64,000 bases of DNA from Mantis religiosa (GCA_030765055.1 CM060947.1:257687773-257751772); one strand, 5' to 3'; positions 10,599 through 22,162 are shown, counted from the stretch's first letter. Notes: generated by a model from the sequence alone, not told the origin. Made by a program: numbers and translations.

Positions 10599-11549
10599 TT
10601 ACTTTGTTGTATTTAAACAGTTGCAACAGTCGCTAATGTTGCTTATTTCGGTTCGAATGGATTCCTTGAGAACATCAATTACCCGAGGCCTATTCTTGTA
10701 CTCCCTATTTTTTAGATATCCCCACAGGAAAAACTCCGGTGGGTTTAGGTCAGGATATATGGGGTGCCACAGACCTTTTGAGATTATTCGATTATCAAGG
10801 AAACTGGTTACAAGTTCCATGGTGTCATTAGATGTATGTCACCGTGCTCCATCGTTCTGGAAACAACCTTTTCTCAATTCGATATCATCCAGCTGCTCCA
10901 CAAATGTCTTGAAGATACCCATATAAACTTCAGTGTCTACAGTCGTATCAAAGTAAATAGGATGACCGGTTGTGGAAGCTGACACCGTGCAACATACTCC
11001 AACCTTTTCGTTATGCAGTGGGGTTTCGTGGATCACTTGGGGGTTTATATCAGCCCAATATCTGGTGTTTTGTGTGTTTATGTAACCTGACATATGAAAC
11101 CATGCCTCATGTGTAAACTACGTTATGGACGTGGAATAAGAGTACCCTGAAACCATCGACAGTAACTGATTCGTTTATCATAATCTGCTTCTTTCAGTTG
11201 TTACACCATATGCACTCTGTAAGGTCGCAGCTCTTTGACGTGTTCCATATGAATACCCTGATTCCTGGCTCAATCGACACAACGATTTGTGTGGAGAATT
11301 CAATAGCCTTCTGCGAACATCTGTAACAGATGACGGTCTATGTTTTCCACTCTCACTAATGAGTATGTCAGTTGTCTCCAGCTTTCTTACGAACGATAAA
11401 ATTGTTGCCTTTGTAGAAATGTCACGTACATTAAATTCTTTTCGAAGTTCCCGTTGTGTTGTTACCAGGGAACTTGCCTCATAATATGTTTTCAAAATGT
11501 AAAGACGCTCTCGTAGTGAGTTCTGCATGTTGCTGTTATGATAGCACAC
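10599..11549 (-). pseudogene. Tc1/mariner-superfamily transposase pseudogene
   Basis: Three minus-strand open segments (11549-11178, 11093-10839, 10820-10599), joined by frameshifts, make one transposase. The N-terminus has a helix-turn-helix (LKTYYEASSLVTTQRELRKE, then SFVRKLETT). The middle has EAWFHMSGYINTQNTRYW, the second-Asp block QNDGAR, and the C-terminal block YPDLNPPEFFLWGYLK. In this family the first catalytic residue lies in 'DEAWFH'; here the codon reads H, so the triad is already broken. 'PPEFFLWG' carries E where related sequences as I know them have D. Probably inactive. A distinct subfamily from the 8.8 and 19.3 kb mariners. Confidence 0.75.
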
Positions 11550-11559
11550 TTAAGAATGT

Positions 11560-12500
11560 CAACAATTGTCAGTGTTGTCAATTCTGCCAGTTACTGAGAT
11601 CATTAAAACAAATTTCTACATTCTACGAGCTTTCAAAGGGAAATTATGGCCTATTGAAATGATTCAGGTTTATATGGATCATACTGTACATCCTTTTGGC
11701 ATCACGAAGTGTTAAAACATGTGCTTCCGGGGAAATATTAGTGGAATATTTGAGTAGAACAGAATACTCCTTCACTTCACCTAATTAGGTAGTACAGATA
11801 GCAAAATGTCAATTTTAAAGCTAGATGTCTCATAAACGTAATAACACATAAGCATAGTGGTGTTCGTCTTTTGTTTTTTGCCTGCAAAGCAACCGCAGTT
11901 TCAATGCCATTGCATAGCAACAAGAATTTTAAAAATATGACTGTCGCCTCAGTGCACTGTATTTAACTTATAAAGATACAAACTAATACTGTAAATTGAA
12001 GAATACTACAATGTAGGAACCGCAATACAGCAATGAAAGCGCAGTTGACATATCTGGCAGCTAAGAGGCTTTTACTTTAGTGAACGTCTGGCAAAATTTT
12101 GAACAAATGGAAGAGAATTTTATCGTTTTGGCATCTGAAACAGTGGTCCAATTAACCCTACCGGAATACCAACGAGACTTGCATTGCATGTTTAACAAGA
12201 GGCAGACGTGGCAACGGCGCAAACCCCGCCCAATAACGTCACGTAAGGATACGTAAAAGCTCACTAACCTTTCCAACCCATTATCTCGTCAGGATATAGC
12301 GATCCACTGTTGGATAATAACTTGAAGATACTTGCAAATGCAAAATTAGAAGTAAAGTTTGAGTATTTCGGGTCCATTCAATCAGACTTCATTGTATACA
12401 ATACAGACCAAATTTCTGGTATATTGCTTTCTCTATACGTAAAGCATGTGGTGAAGGTATTGCATTTCACCAAGATATTCGATAACCAGATTGTCCTGTA
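11560..12500. other. Unassigned stretch
   Basis: Mixed-composition sequence with short ORFs and no recognisable domain. May include the 5' end of the transposon to the left. Confidence 0.35.
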
Positions 12501-12520
12501 AATATTCAGGCAACTCCTGA

Positions 12521-12697
12521 GTAGTGGTGGTGGTGGTGGACGTAGTGGCCCTGGTGGTGGACGTCGTGGCCCTGGTGGTGGACGTCGTAGCCCTGGTGGT
12601 GGTGGTGGTGGTGGTGGTGGTGGTGGTGGTGGTGGTGGTGGTGGTGGTGGTGGTGGTGGTGGTGGTGGTGGTGGTGGTGGTGGTGGTGGTGGTCGTG

Positions 12698-12729
<32 letters not shown>

Positions 12730-12745
12730 AGTAATGGTGGTGATG
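12521..12745. repeat. (GGT)n tract with CGT/CCT variants
   Basis: Roughly 220 bp of GGT-rich repeat on the plus strand with interspersed 'ggtcgt' and 'ggacgtcgtggccct' variants. Dense GG steps could form two-tetrad G-quadruplexes. Poly-V/poly-T/poly-P ORFs are artefacts. Confidence 0.95.
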
Positions 12746-12899
<154 letters not shown>

Positions 12900-12920
12900 C
12901 AACAATAAACATAAACACAT

Positions 12921-13558
12921 GACACAACTACCTTAATGGTTACGTACTATGCTGTAAATCCTTTAAGGCCCGGGCTTTATAGTTCGGACTACTATTAGGT
13001 CAATTAATGGAAATTAATTATACTTTCACACTAGCCGTGTGTAGGACGCACTATGAAAGGGTAGAGCCAGACTGAATAATCCAATGCCATAGCCAGAATT
13101 CGTACCATCGATCTCCTGGTCTCCCTCCAGCCGCTCTAAACCATTGAGCTACTGTGGTCAACGTGCCTACATGACATTAAATTCTCGAAAAAAACTCGTG
13201 TTTTTTCCGGTAAACCACTAGCAGTTCTCATAAACACATGAGACAACTACCTTAATGACGACTTACTATGCTGTAAATCCTTTAAGGCCCGGGCTTTATA
13301 GTTCGGACTACTATTAGATCAATTAATGGAAATTAATTATACTTTCACACTAGCCGTGTGTAGGACGCACTATGAAAGGGTAGAGCCAGACTGAATAATC
13401 CAATGCCATAGCCAGAATTCGTACCATCGATCTCCTGGTCTCCCTCCAGCCGCTTTAAACCATTGAGCTACTGTGGTCAACGTGCCTACATGACATTAAA
13501 TTCTCGAAAAAAACTCGTGTTTTTTCCGGTAAACCACTAGCAGTTCTCATAAACACAT
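12921..13558. repeat. 319-bp tandem duplication containing SINE2 and one satellite C unit
   Basis: 'gctgtaaatcctttaaggcc' recurs 319 bp apart (12951 and 13270), and the whole block between is repeated almost without change. Each copy holds a minus-strand SINE2 (about 13010-13175 and 13325-13490) and a satellite C unit. Confidence 0.88.
13010..13175 (-). mobile_element. SINE family 2 (tRNA-derived), copy 1
   Basis: Read on the minus strand: 'gttgaccacagtagctcaatg' (A-box region), a degenerate B-box region, then 'ttcagtctggctctaccc' and the terminal 'cacacggctagtgtgaaag'. A second, nearly identical copy at 13325-13490 belongs to the 319-bp duplication. Confidence 0.82.
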
Positions 13559-14570
13559 GAGACAACTACCTTAATGACGACTTACTATGCTGTAAGTAGT
13601 TTAAGGCCCGGACTTTATACTCTCATACTATTAGGTACAACTGACTCGTGTTTTTCCCGGTAAACCACTGGGAGTTCTCATAAACACATGAGACAACTAC
13701 CTTAATGACGACTTACTATGCTGTAAGTACTTTAAGGCCCGGGCTTTATAATTCGGACCACTACTAGGTACAGCTAACTCGTTTTTTTTCCGGTAAACCA
13801 CTAGTAGTTCTCATAAACACATGAGACAACTACCTTAATGGCGACTTACTATGCTGTAAGTACTTTAAGGCCCGGGCTTTATAGTTCGGACCACTATTAG
13901 GTACAACTGACTTGTGTTTTTCCCGGTAGACCACTAGGAGTTCTCATTAACACATGAAGCTACCTTAATGACGACTTACTATGCTGTAAGTGCTTTAAGA
14001 CCCGGGCTTTATAGTTCGGACCACTATTAGGTACAACTGACTCGTGTTTTTCCCGATAAACCACTAGGAGTTCTCATAAACACATGAGACAACTACCTTA
14101 ATGACGACTTACTATGCTGTAAGTGCTTTAAGGCCCGGACTTTATAGTTCGGACCACTATTAGGTACAACTGACTCGTGTTTTTCCCGGTAAACCACTAG
14201 GAGTTCTCATAAACACATGAGACAACTACTTTAATGACGACTTACTATGCTGTAAGTACTTTAAGGCCCGGACTTTATATTTCGGACCACTATTAGGTAC
14301 AACTGACTCGTGTTTTTCCCGGTAAACCACTAGTAGTTCTCATAAACACATGAGACAACTACCTTAATGACGACTTACTATGCTGTAAGTACTTTAAGGC
14401 CCGGGCTTTATAGTTCGGACCACTATTAGGTACAACTGACTCGTGTTTTCCCTGTAAACTCCTAGGAGCTCTCATAAACACATGAGACAACTACCTTAAT
14501 GACGACTTATTATACTGTAAGTACTATAAGGCCCGGGCTTTATAGTTCGGACAACTATTAGGTACAATTG
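13176..14570 (+). repeat. Satellite family C, ~133-bp tandem array (block 1)
   Basis: About eight units with the core 'gacgacttactatgctgtaa', 'ggcccgggctttatagttcg', 'aactgactcgtgtttttccc' and 'ttctcataaacacatgagac'. The array includes the second SINE2 of the 319-bp duplication and is bracketed by SINE2 copies in opposite orientation. Each unit has two small inverted repeats (CTTAC..GTAAG and CTCAT..ATGAG) and usually a CCCGGG site. Confidence 0.93.
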
Positions 14571-14633
14571 ATGGAAGTTAATTGTTCTTTCACACTAGCC
14601 GTGTATAGGACGCATTATGGCCAGATGTTGGCA

Positions 14634-14795
14634 CGTTGGCCATAGTAGCTCAGTGGTTTAGAGCGGCTGGACGGAGAACAGAAGATTCGTGGTTCAAATC
14701 CCGGCTATGGCATTGAATATTTCAGTCTGGCTCTACCCTCTAATAGTGCTTCCTACACACGGCTAGTGTGAAAGAACAATTAATTTCCAAAGTAC
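14634..14795 (+). mobile_element. SINE family 2 (tRNA-derived), best-preserved head
   Basis: The head begins GCCATAG and ends CTATGGC, a perfect 7-bp acceptor-like pair. Between them are a D-arm-like GCTCAGTGGTTTAGAGC and a T-loop-like GTGGTTCAAATCCC. The T stem and anticodon arm do not pair well, so it is a SINE head rather than a functional tRNA. The body 'cagtctggctctacc' and terminal 'cacacggctagtgtgaaag' follow. Confidence 0.82.
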
Positions 14796-14798
14796 GAA

Positions 14799-15006
14799 TT
14801 GCTTGAACATTCACCCTACTCGTCAGATCTAGCACCCAGTGAGTACCACCTGTTCCCAAACCTCAAAAAATTTCTTGGGAGAGGACGATTTTACAGCAAA
14901 GAAGACATTTGACCATGATAAATAGAACTACAGAGATGGTTTAATTAAATTAGAAGACTGATATAACAAATTTATTACTCTATCTGGAGATTATGTTGAG
15001 AAATAA
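14799..15006 (+). pseudogene. Mariner transposase C-terminal fragment
   Basis: Starts immediately after SINE2. The translation reads EHSPYSSDLAPSEYHLFPNL then LGRGRFYSKEDI and a stop. In another frame it continues YRDGLIKLED, YNKFITLSGDYVEK, stop. This is the third-Asp block and C-terminus typical of mariner transposases, where PYSPDLAPSDYHLFP is the usual form; the catalytic Asp is E here. The rest of the gene is absent. Confidence 0.75.
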
Positions 15007-15834
15007 ACAAAAACACAAAATATTACTTTTTTTAATATGAGGATCGGGACTATCCTACTGTCAATTGTTTGATATATACAAGTAAAGAACGGGGTAAATA
15101 TATTCTGTAATGTACCTTCATAGTAAACAAGAAGTACATTTCGCTCACAGTGTTTTGTTTTAGTCGGTCCATCTGTAGCATTCACAATGTATATGTGTAC
15201 GTTTTAACCACAACTTAAAGCGCCGTGCTATATATCAAACTTGTGGCAAATGAAGCGCTCCCCTAGAGTATTTCTTAATGTTGTTGGTAGAAATCCGGAA
15301 ACTTGACTCCGCGGCGTTTACGACCCGGCTTTATCGCCGTAATCTCCTCGCGGAATAATAAGGTAACTTCTGGAAAGACGGTAAAAATGTCAGGTGACCT
15401 AATTCCGCGCGGAAGATAACTTGAGAAAAAAAATCCGCGTTAAGAAAACAGCTCCATTAATGTACCATCTTTAAGATGTAATAGCTATTTATGTAAGTGC
15501 AGGGAGATGTCAACTACAACAATTATTTTTAAAATTGCATGAAAACTTAAGTGGAGCACTATACACGTCAATTATCTTTACGTACAATGACAACTAGCCA
15601 AACAACTGCAGACTTAAAAATAATACTAAATAAAATGAATGATTTTCCAAAGTGCCTGTAGGTATTCTAAACCTAAATTCCACGATGTCTACCACCAGGG
15701 AAAATATATCAAACATTATATTTATCTCCTTTTCCGTTATGAAACAATTCACTGAACTGCTTAAAATTTCATTCAGAATACAAAATGGTACAAAATTACT
15801 ATCATGTGCTGTACTCACTTGACTTTATGTACTA
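15007..15834. other. Unassigned stretch
   Basis: AT-rich flank with a GC-richer patch near 15300-15420. No gene or repeat recognised. Confidence 0.4.
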
Positions 15835-16671
15835 ATGTAGAAAATACCCTTACAAACACTTACTCTTCTATCTACTTCAAGACAGACATTATCTTATTGT
15901 AGTTACAAGGGAATACAGTAGATTTTAAGTGATAGTCAAATGTTTTATATACATGACTTTCTCTGCTCTTGTACAAACACTTATTGCTCTATTTACTACA
16001 AGATAAACATTATCTTATTGTAGTTACAAGGGAATACAGTAGACTTTAAGCGATAGTCAAATGTTTATATACATGACTTTCTCTACTCTTGTACAAACAC
16101 TTATTACTCTATCTAATCAAGATAAACATTATCTTATTGTAGTTACAAGGGAATACAGTAGACTTTAAGCGATAGTCATATGTTTTATATACATGACTTT
16201 CTCTGCTCTTGTACAAACACTTATTACTCTATCTAATCAAGATAAACGTTATCTTATTGTAGTTACAAGGGAATACAGTAGACTTTAAGCGATAGTCATA
16301 TGTTTTATATACATGACTTTCTCTACTCTTGTACAAACACTTATTACTCTATCTAATCAAGATAAACGTTATCTTATTGTAGTTACAAGGGAATACAGTA
16401 GACTTTAAGCGATAGTCATATGTTTTATATACATGACTTTCTGTACTCTTGTACAAACACTTATTACTCTATCTAATCAAGATAAACATTATCTTATTGT
16501 GGTTACAAGGGAATACAGTAGACTTTTAGTGATAGTCAAATGTTTTATACACATTACTTTCTCTACTCTTGTACAAACACTTATTGCTCTATCGACTTCA
16601 AGATAAACATTATCTTATTGTAGTTACAAGGGAATACAATAGACTTTAAGTGATAGTCAAATGTTTTATAT
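15835..16671 (+). repeat. Satellite family A (block 2)
   Basis: Seven ~120-bp units in the orientation of block 1. Consecutive units near 16100-16480 share private variants ('ctctatctaatcaaga', 'gcgatagtcatatg'), a sign of recent local amplification. Terminated by a mariner inserted at TA. Confidence 0.95.
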
Positions 16672-16672
16672 A

Positions 16673-17580
16673 CGAGAGCTGTGTAATAAAGATTGCTCAT
16701 TTTTACGGTCATAATTTTTCGAATTTGAGTTCAAACTTATGATATTCAGATAGCTTAATGTAAAACAAACACTCCGTAGTAGTTTCATTGTTGATACTCC
16801 TGTTTCCCGCATGTGAGAACCAGACAATTTCAGACATGTTCAGTATCACCTACCGCTGTAATGGAGGTAACATGTAGTTAAAGTTGATGTTAAAGGAAGA
16901 TCTGGAGTTTCTTTCAAACGTAATTACTGCTGATGAAAATTGGCTACATCAGTTTGATCCTGAGAGCAAACAGCAAAGCTCAGTGTGCAAATCTCCTTCA
17001 TCAACAGCCACTAAAAAGCAAAAGTGGTTGCTTCTGCGGGGAAAGCTGTGTTCATCTCACTCTTTGATATTCATGGAATGTTTTATCAGAATGTTCTACC
17101 TTCACACACATCAGTAACTAGACAATACTACAGGGATGTCCTGAAAACTATGCAGGTCCTTATCAGCCGCAAAACACCACATTTCCGTGAAGCAGGCTGG
17201 ATGCTGCACCACGAAATTGCGCGGCCGCTTATTGACAATGTTGTTGCTGGATAACTTGCAAAAATCAGCGTGAAGTTCATCCCTCACCCTCCCTATAGTC
17301 CGGATTTAGACGCATGTGACCTTTTCTGAACCCTAACTCGAAGAAAAACCTTCGTGGGAGGCATTATCCATCATTAGAAGCAGTGGTGAAGGCTGCGGAG
17401 GCTATTTTGAAGGATGTTTCAAAAATGGTTGCAGCAAGTTTGTGAAGACTGGCAGAAATGCTGGAACAAGTGCATCACATTCAGGGGAGGCTATTTTTAG
17501 AAGGACCATCAAAATTATGAGGATGAGTAAAGGTGCGTTGTCAAAAAACATTGTGGTACTTCTTTATTGAACAGTCCAGG
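16673..17580 (+). mobile_element. Mariner element, internally deleted
   Basis: Bounded by TA (16671-16672 and 17581-17582), with inverted ends CGAGAGCTGTGTAATAAAG and TTCTTTATTGAACAGTCCAGG. About 900 bp against 1,312 bp for the 19.3 kb relative. The N-terminal domain is deleted. What remains is 'VITADENWLHQFDPESKQQS' (first Asp block), MLHHEIARPLIDN (second block; D replaced by E) and PYSPDLDACDLF followed by a stop. Several frames are needed to read it, so it is dead. Confidence 0.87.
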
Positions 17581-17581
17581 T

Positions 17582-18180
17582 AATTCACTAAATTATGTAG
17601 ATAATACACTGTCCACCTCCGATCTTGAAACGTTCGTCACTCGTCATCTGTATTTCTGCCGATCTCGCCTTTGCTTCGAGCATTAATAACTTAGCTATTT
17701 TATAATTTCACTGAATTATATGGATAATAAACTGTCCACTTCCCGTCTTGAAACGTTCAAGTCACTCGTCACTTGTACTTCTTCGCTTCTCGTTTTAAAT
17801 TTACGTAATACTGAGTTAGAACATGCATCGAAAGGAATATGCCGATCTCGCCTTTGCTTCGAGCATTAATAACTTTGCTATTTTATAATTTCACTGAATT
17901 AGGTGGATAATACACTGTCCACCTCCCGTCTAGAAACGTTCAAGTCACTCGTCACTTGTCCTTCGCTCCTCGTTTTAAATTTCCGTAATACTGAGTTAGA
18001 ACATGCATCGATAGGAATATGCAGACCTTACCTTTGCTTCGAGCATTAATAACTTTGCTATTTCATAATTTCACCGAATTATGTGGACAATGCACGGTCC
18101 CCCTCCTGTCTTGAAATGTTCAAGTCACTCGTCACTTCTGTTCTTCGCACCTCGTTTTAAATTTACGAAATTCTGACGAA
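17582..18180 (-). repeat. Satellite family D, ~182-bp array derived from a Myb/SANT-like gene (locus 1)
   Basis: About three units repeat 'gagcattaataactt', 'acactgtccacctcc', 'cttgaaacgttcaagtcact' and 'acgtaatactgagttagaac'. On the minus strand the unit still reads as decayed protein, QYYVNLKRGAK then a FKTGGG-like stretch. These are pieces of the Myb/SANT-like DNA-binding protein whose N-terminus lies next to it at 18180-18440. Confidence 0.85.
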
Positions 18181-18620
18181 GTTGTTTCCTGCTTCTATTA
18201 GGAACATGCATTTTAATTAAAGTCCTTTCCATTTTTTTCTACGTGACATCTTTCTCCTTTACATTTACAGCATCCATCCTCCTGTTTTCCACGATATCCT
18301 TATACTTCATAACAAATTCAATTAACATTTCTTTCTCAATCGATGAGAAATATGTCTCACGGTTTTTGTTTAAGCGCCACTTTCTCAGCTGTGTGCAGAA
18401 TAAAATGAAAACAAATGTGCATCGCAGTATCTTCAGAAAATAATACTACTCATGCATAGCCATAACATTAACATTAACATGGCGTTAACATGTGTTTGTT
18501 AACATTTTCAGAAAACAGGTTGGTGAAGTGCAAGAAATTTAACAACTTTGTTAGAGCTGTGACAATTGTTGCGTTACATTTGTTAACGTCGATTTTAACA
18601 TCTGTTGTTTAAATTGGGCA
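18180..18620 (-). pseudogene. Myb/SANT-like (zeste-type) gene fragment, head of satellite D locus 1
   Basis: The minus-strand translation near 18360-18240 gives FSSIEKEMLIEFVMKYKD and IVENRRMDAVNVKEKDV, matching the N-terminal trihelix of Myb/SANT-like proteins common in insect transposons and host regulators. Beyond 18240 it degenerates into the satellite D units. The upstream 250 bp ('gttaacatttgttaacgt'-type TTAAC-rich sequence) is shared with 31680-31930. No intact frame. Confidence 0.65.
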
Positions 18621-18629
18621 TTGCTGTCC

Positions 18630-19275
18630 TTAGAGGTACAAAAACATATATCTCCTGTTAAATATCTAAACGCAATTTTGGTTGAAATACGTTCGGTGAA
18701 GGTAAAGGTTTTATTTATTCATATTTTTTAAGCAAAGCTGCCGGAATGCTGTCCGGTCCTCCTGAGAGTCCATCTGTGAAACACGTGACAAGCCGTGTCC
18801 AGTTGTAACGCCGTGACAAGCCCGCCAATTCCCAGTTACACCGCCACCGGGGGCGGTAGCCTTGCATGTAAAAATCAATAGACGCCAACTACCAAGTCTC
18901 CACTATGTCGTTTTCACCCTCCTGGGGGCATGGGAGGTTAAAGGCCAGCGAGCACTCCACTGTAGGGTATTTTGTTAAACAAGTTTGTAATTTGAAAGGA
19001 TTATGAAAGAAATATCAAAGGAAACGGTGAGCAAGATAGTATTTACTGGAGACCAAAGGCCTGCATTAACGACACAGTAGGAGACCAAGGCTCAGTACGT
19101 TTTCCATTTAATCCGGGCGAGAAACACGAGGTCACATTTGAGAAAGCCATGGGCTCAATTCCAGTGAGATTGGGTCTTCTTATTTCTACCGTTCTCTGCT
19201 GTCGGTGGCTACGGTAGTGGACAATGTGACAGTGTATACTTGAAGGAGTTGACTGATGCAGTTCCGCAAAGGATG
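18630..19275. other. Unassigned stretch
   Basis: Includes a GC-rich patch near 18760-18950 that resembles a retroposon by composition. No family recognised. Confidence 0.35.
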
Positions 19276-19277
19276 TA

Positions 19278-20589
19278 CTAGGGTTGCTCAATAAAGAATC
19301 AACACAACCTTTTTTGACAACGTACCTTTACGCATCCTTATAATTTTGATGGTCCTTCTCAAAATAGTATCCCCTGAATGCGATGCACTTGTCCCAGCGT
19401 TTCTACCAGTCTTCAAAGACATGCTGGAAACCATTTTTGAGAGATCCTTCAAAATCGCCTCCGCAGCCTTCGGCACTGCTTCTGATAATGGATAATGCCT
19501 TCCACGAAGGCCTTTCTTCAAGTTAGGGAATATAAAGAAGACACATGGAGCTAAATCTGGACTATAGGGAGGGTTAGGGATGTACTTTACGTTGATTTTT
19601 GCAAGATATTCAGCAACAACATTGGCAATATGCGGCCGCGCATTACCGTGGTGCAACATCCAGCCTGCTTCACGGAAATGTAGTCTTTTGTGCCTGATAT
19701 GGACTTGTAATGTTTTCAGGACATCCTTGTAGTATTGTCCAGTTACTGAGGTGTGTGCATGCTGATATACCATGCCATGAATATCAAAGAATGAGATTAC
19801 CACAACTTTTTCGGCAGAAGCAACCACTTTTCCTATTGGGGGGGGGGGGTGGTGATGAAGGAGATTTCCACACTGAGCTTTGCTGTTTGCTCACAGGATC
19901 AAAATGAAGAAGCCAAGTTTTATCAGCAGTGATTACGTTTGGAAGAAACACCGGATCTTCCCCTAGCATCAACTTTAACTGCATGCAGACCTGCATGCGA
20001 ATGTCCTTTCGTTCGGGAATAATCATGCTTGGAATCCATCGCGCACAAACGCATCTCATGTGTAATGTTTCTGTCACCAACGTGTGGGTGGCACCCAATG
20101 AAATGTTCAGTATTTCAGAAAGTAATCTTAAGGTAATTCGTGGATCCCCTCCCGCAATGGCAGCAGCAGTGTTGATGTTTTCTTTCGAAGGAGCAGTAAC
20201 TGCAGCACCGGGTCCACCTTCCTCTAAAATTGATTGTTTCTCCTCTTTAAACACTTTAAAACACCTTCGAGTTGTGCTGTAGGGAAGAACAGACTCTCCA
20301 TAGGCCTCCTGTAACATTGTATAAGCCTCAACTGAAGATTTGTTGAAACGAAAGCAGAATATCAAAGCCGCATATTGTTCCTGGTGTGTTAACTCCATTG
20401 CAGCGGTAGGCGATACTGAACAGGTCCGAACTTGCCTGTTTCTCACAGGCGGGAACCAGGAGTACCGACAATGAAGCTACTACGGCGTGTTTGCTTCACA
20501 TTAAGCTAACAGAATATAACAAAATTGAATTTCAGTGCGACAAATTATGACCATAAAAAATTATGATCTTTCTTTATTGAGCAGCCCTC
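19278..20589 (-). mobile_element. Full-length mariner transposon
   Basis: 1,312 bp between TA dinucleotides (19276-19277 and 20590-20591). The inverted ends read CTAGGGTTGCTCAATAAAG on the left and CTTTATTGAGCAGCCCTC on the right. It carries one transposase gene on the minus strand, broken by a frameshift. The same family occurs at 8757 and 16673. Confidence 0.93.
19288..20398 (-). pseudogene. Mariner transposase, frameshifted
   Basis: Two minus-strand frames, 20398-19784 and 19827-19288, together cover a whole mariner transposase. The likely start is the Met of MELTHQEQYAALIF at 20398, because that matches where the family's helix-turn-helix begins; the frame is open further upstream. The N-terminus has YSTTRRCFKVFKEEKQS and ITLRLLSEILNISLGATHT. 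The catalytic half has ITADKTWLLHFDP (first Asp kept), MLHHGNARPHIAN (Asp replaced by Gly) and PPYSPDLAPCVFFIFP (Asp replaced by Val). The frameshift lies in a ten-base G run near 19839-19848 (plus strand), coding PPPPP. Loss of two catalytic Asp residues makes it inactive even without the frameshift. Confidence 0.92.
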
Positions 20590-20624
20590 TACTATGGCCA
20601 ACTTGCCAATATGATATTAAATTC

Positions 20625-20770
20625 TCCAATAAATTGTACCTAATAGTGGCCCGGGTCTTACAGCATAGTAAGTCGTCATTAAGTAGTTGTCTCATGTGTT
20701 TATGAGAACTCCTAGTGTTTATAGGGAAAAATAGAATCAGTTGGAGAACTTAATGACATATTGGCACGTT
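20625..20770 (-). repeat. Satellite C fragment
   Basis: A single inverted unit ('cttacagcatagtaagtcgt', 'tcatgtgtttatgagaactc') beside the SINE2 at 20770. Confidence 0.85.
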
Positions 20771-20880
20771 GGCCATAGCAGCTCAGTGGCTTAGAGCAAC
20801 TGGACGGAGACCAGAAATCCGTGGTTCAAATCCTGGTTATAGCATTGAATTTTTTAGTGTGGCTCTAGTCTTTCAATATT
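20770..20880 (+). mobile_element. SINE family 2, copy
   Basis: 'ggccatagcagctcagtggc' (A-box region) and 'gtggttcaaatcctggttat' (B-box region), then 'ttagtgtggctcta'. Truncated at its 3' side where the SINE1-tail array begins. Confidence 0.82.
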
Positions 20881-22125
20881 ATAAATTATAGGAGAAAACC
20901 TCCAACGTAAAGTCATATCGGACGAAGAATGTAATGATGTTCAAATGAGTACAGGGTACAAAGAGCTTAGAGTTACCAGACATTCGTCTTTCAGGATAAA
21001 AGAAAACCTCCAACGTTAAGTCATATCGGACGATAAATGAAATGATGTTCAAATCAGTACAGGGTACATAGAGCTTAGATTTACCAGACATTCATCGTTT
21101 AGGATAAGAGAAAACCTCAAACGTTAAGTCATATCGGACGATGAATGAAATGATGTTCAAATGAGTACAGGGTACATAGAACTTAGATTTACCAGACATT
21201 TATCTTTCAGTATAATAGAAAACCTCTAACGTTAAGTCATATCGGACGATGAATGAAATGGTGTTCAAATGAGTACAGGGTACATAGAGCTTAGAGTTAC
21301 TAGACATACATCTTTCAGGATAAGAGAAAACCTCCAACGTTAAGTCATATCGGACGATGAATGAAATGATGTTCAAATGAGTACAGGGTACATAGAGCTT
21401 AGAGTTACCAGACATTCATCTTTCAGTATAAGACAAAACCTCCAACGTTAAGTCATATCGTACAATGAATGAAATGATGTTCAAATAAGTACAGGGTACA
21501 TAGAGCTTAGAGTTACCAGACATTCATCTTTCAGTATAAGAGAAAACCTCCAACGTTAAGTCATATCGTACAATGAATGAAATGATGTTCAAATGAGTAC
21601 AGGGTACATAGAGCTTAGAGTTACCAGACATTCATCTTTCAGTATAAGACAAAACCTCTAACGTTAAGTCATATCGGACGATGAATGAAATGGTGTTCAA
21701 ATGAGTACAGGGTACATAGAGCTTAGAGTTACTAGACATACATCTTTCAGGATAAGAGAAATCCTGCAACGTTAAGTCATATCGTACAATGAATGAAATG
21801 ATGTTCAAATGAGTACAGGGTACATAGAGCTTAGAGTTACCAGACATTCATCTTTCAGTATAAGACAAAACCTCCAACGTTAAGTCATATCGTACAATGA
21901 ATGAAATGATGTTCAAATAAGTACAGGGTACATAGAGCTTAGAGTTACCAGACATTCATCTTTCAGTATAAGAGAAAACCTCCAACGTTAAGTCATATCG
22001 TACAATGAATGAAATGATGTTCAAATGAGTACAGGGTACATAGAGCTTAGAGTTACCAGACATTCATCTTTCAGTATAAGACAAAACCTCCAACGTTAAG
22101 TCATATCGGAGAATGAATGAAATTA
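20881..22125 (-). repeat. Satellite family B (SINE1-tail), ~108-bp array (block 1)
   Basis: About eleven units, each equal to the 3' part of SINE1: on the minus strand 'tcgtccgatatgacttaacg', 'ttggaggttttctcttat', 'ctgaaagatgaatgtctggt', 'aactctaagctctatg'. A 4-unit higher-order repeat of 432 bp is visible: the variant 'actagacatacatctttc' recurs at 21299 and 21731. The repeated short ORFs beginning MSGNSKLYVPCTHLNIIS are translations of this array. Confidence 0.93.
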
Positions 22126-22162
22126 CCTTCAAATGATACAATGTTATGAACATTGTATCAGA

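Noticed and set aside
14634..14710. SINE2 head as a functional tRNA gene
   Set aside because: Acceptor pairs perfectly but T stem and anticodon arm do not, and the same head recurs with a common SINE body.
20879..22120. Repeated ~71-residue ORFs beginning MSGNSKLYVPCTHL, resembling a repeat protein
   Set aside because: They follow the 108-bp SINE-tail repeat, run antisense or sense by chance and are broken between units.
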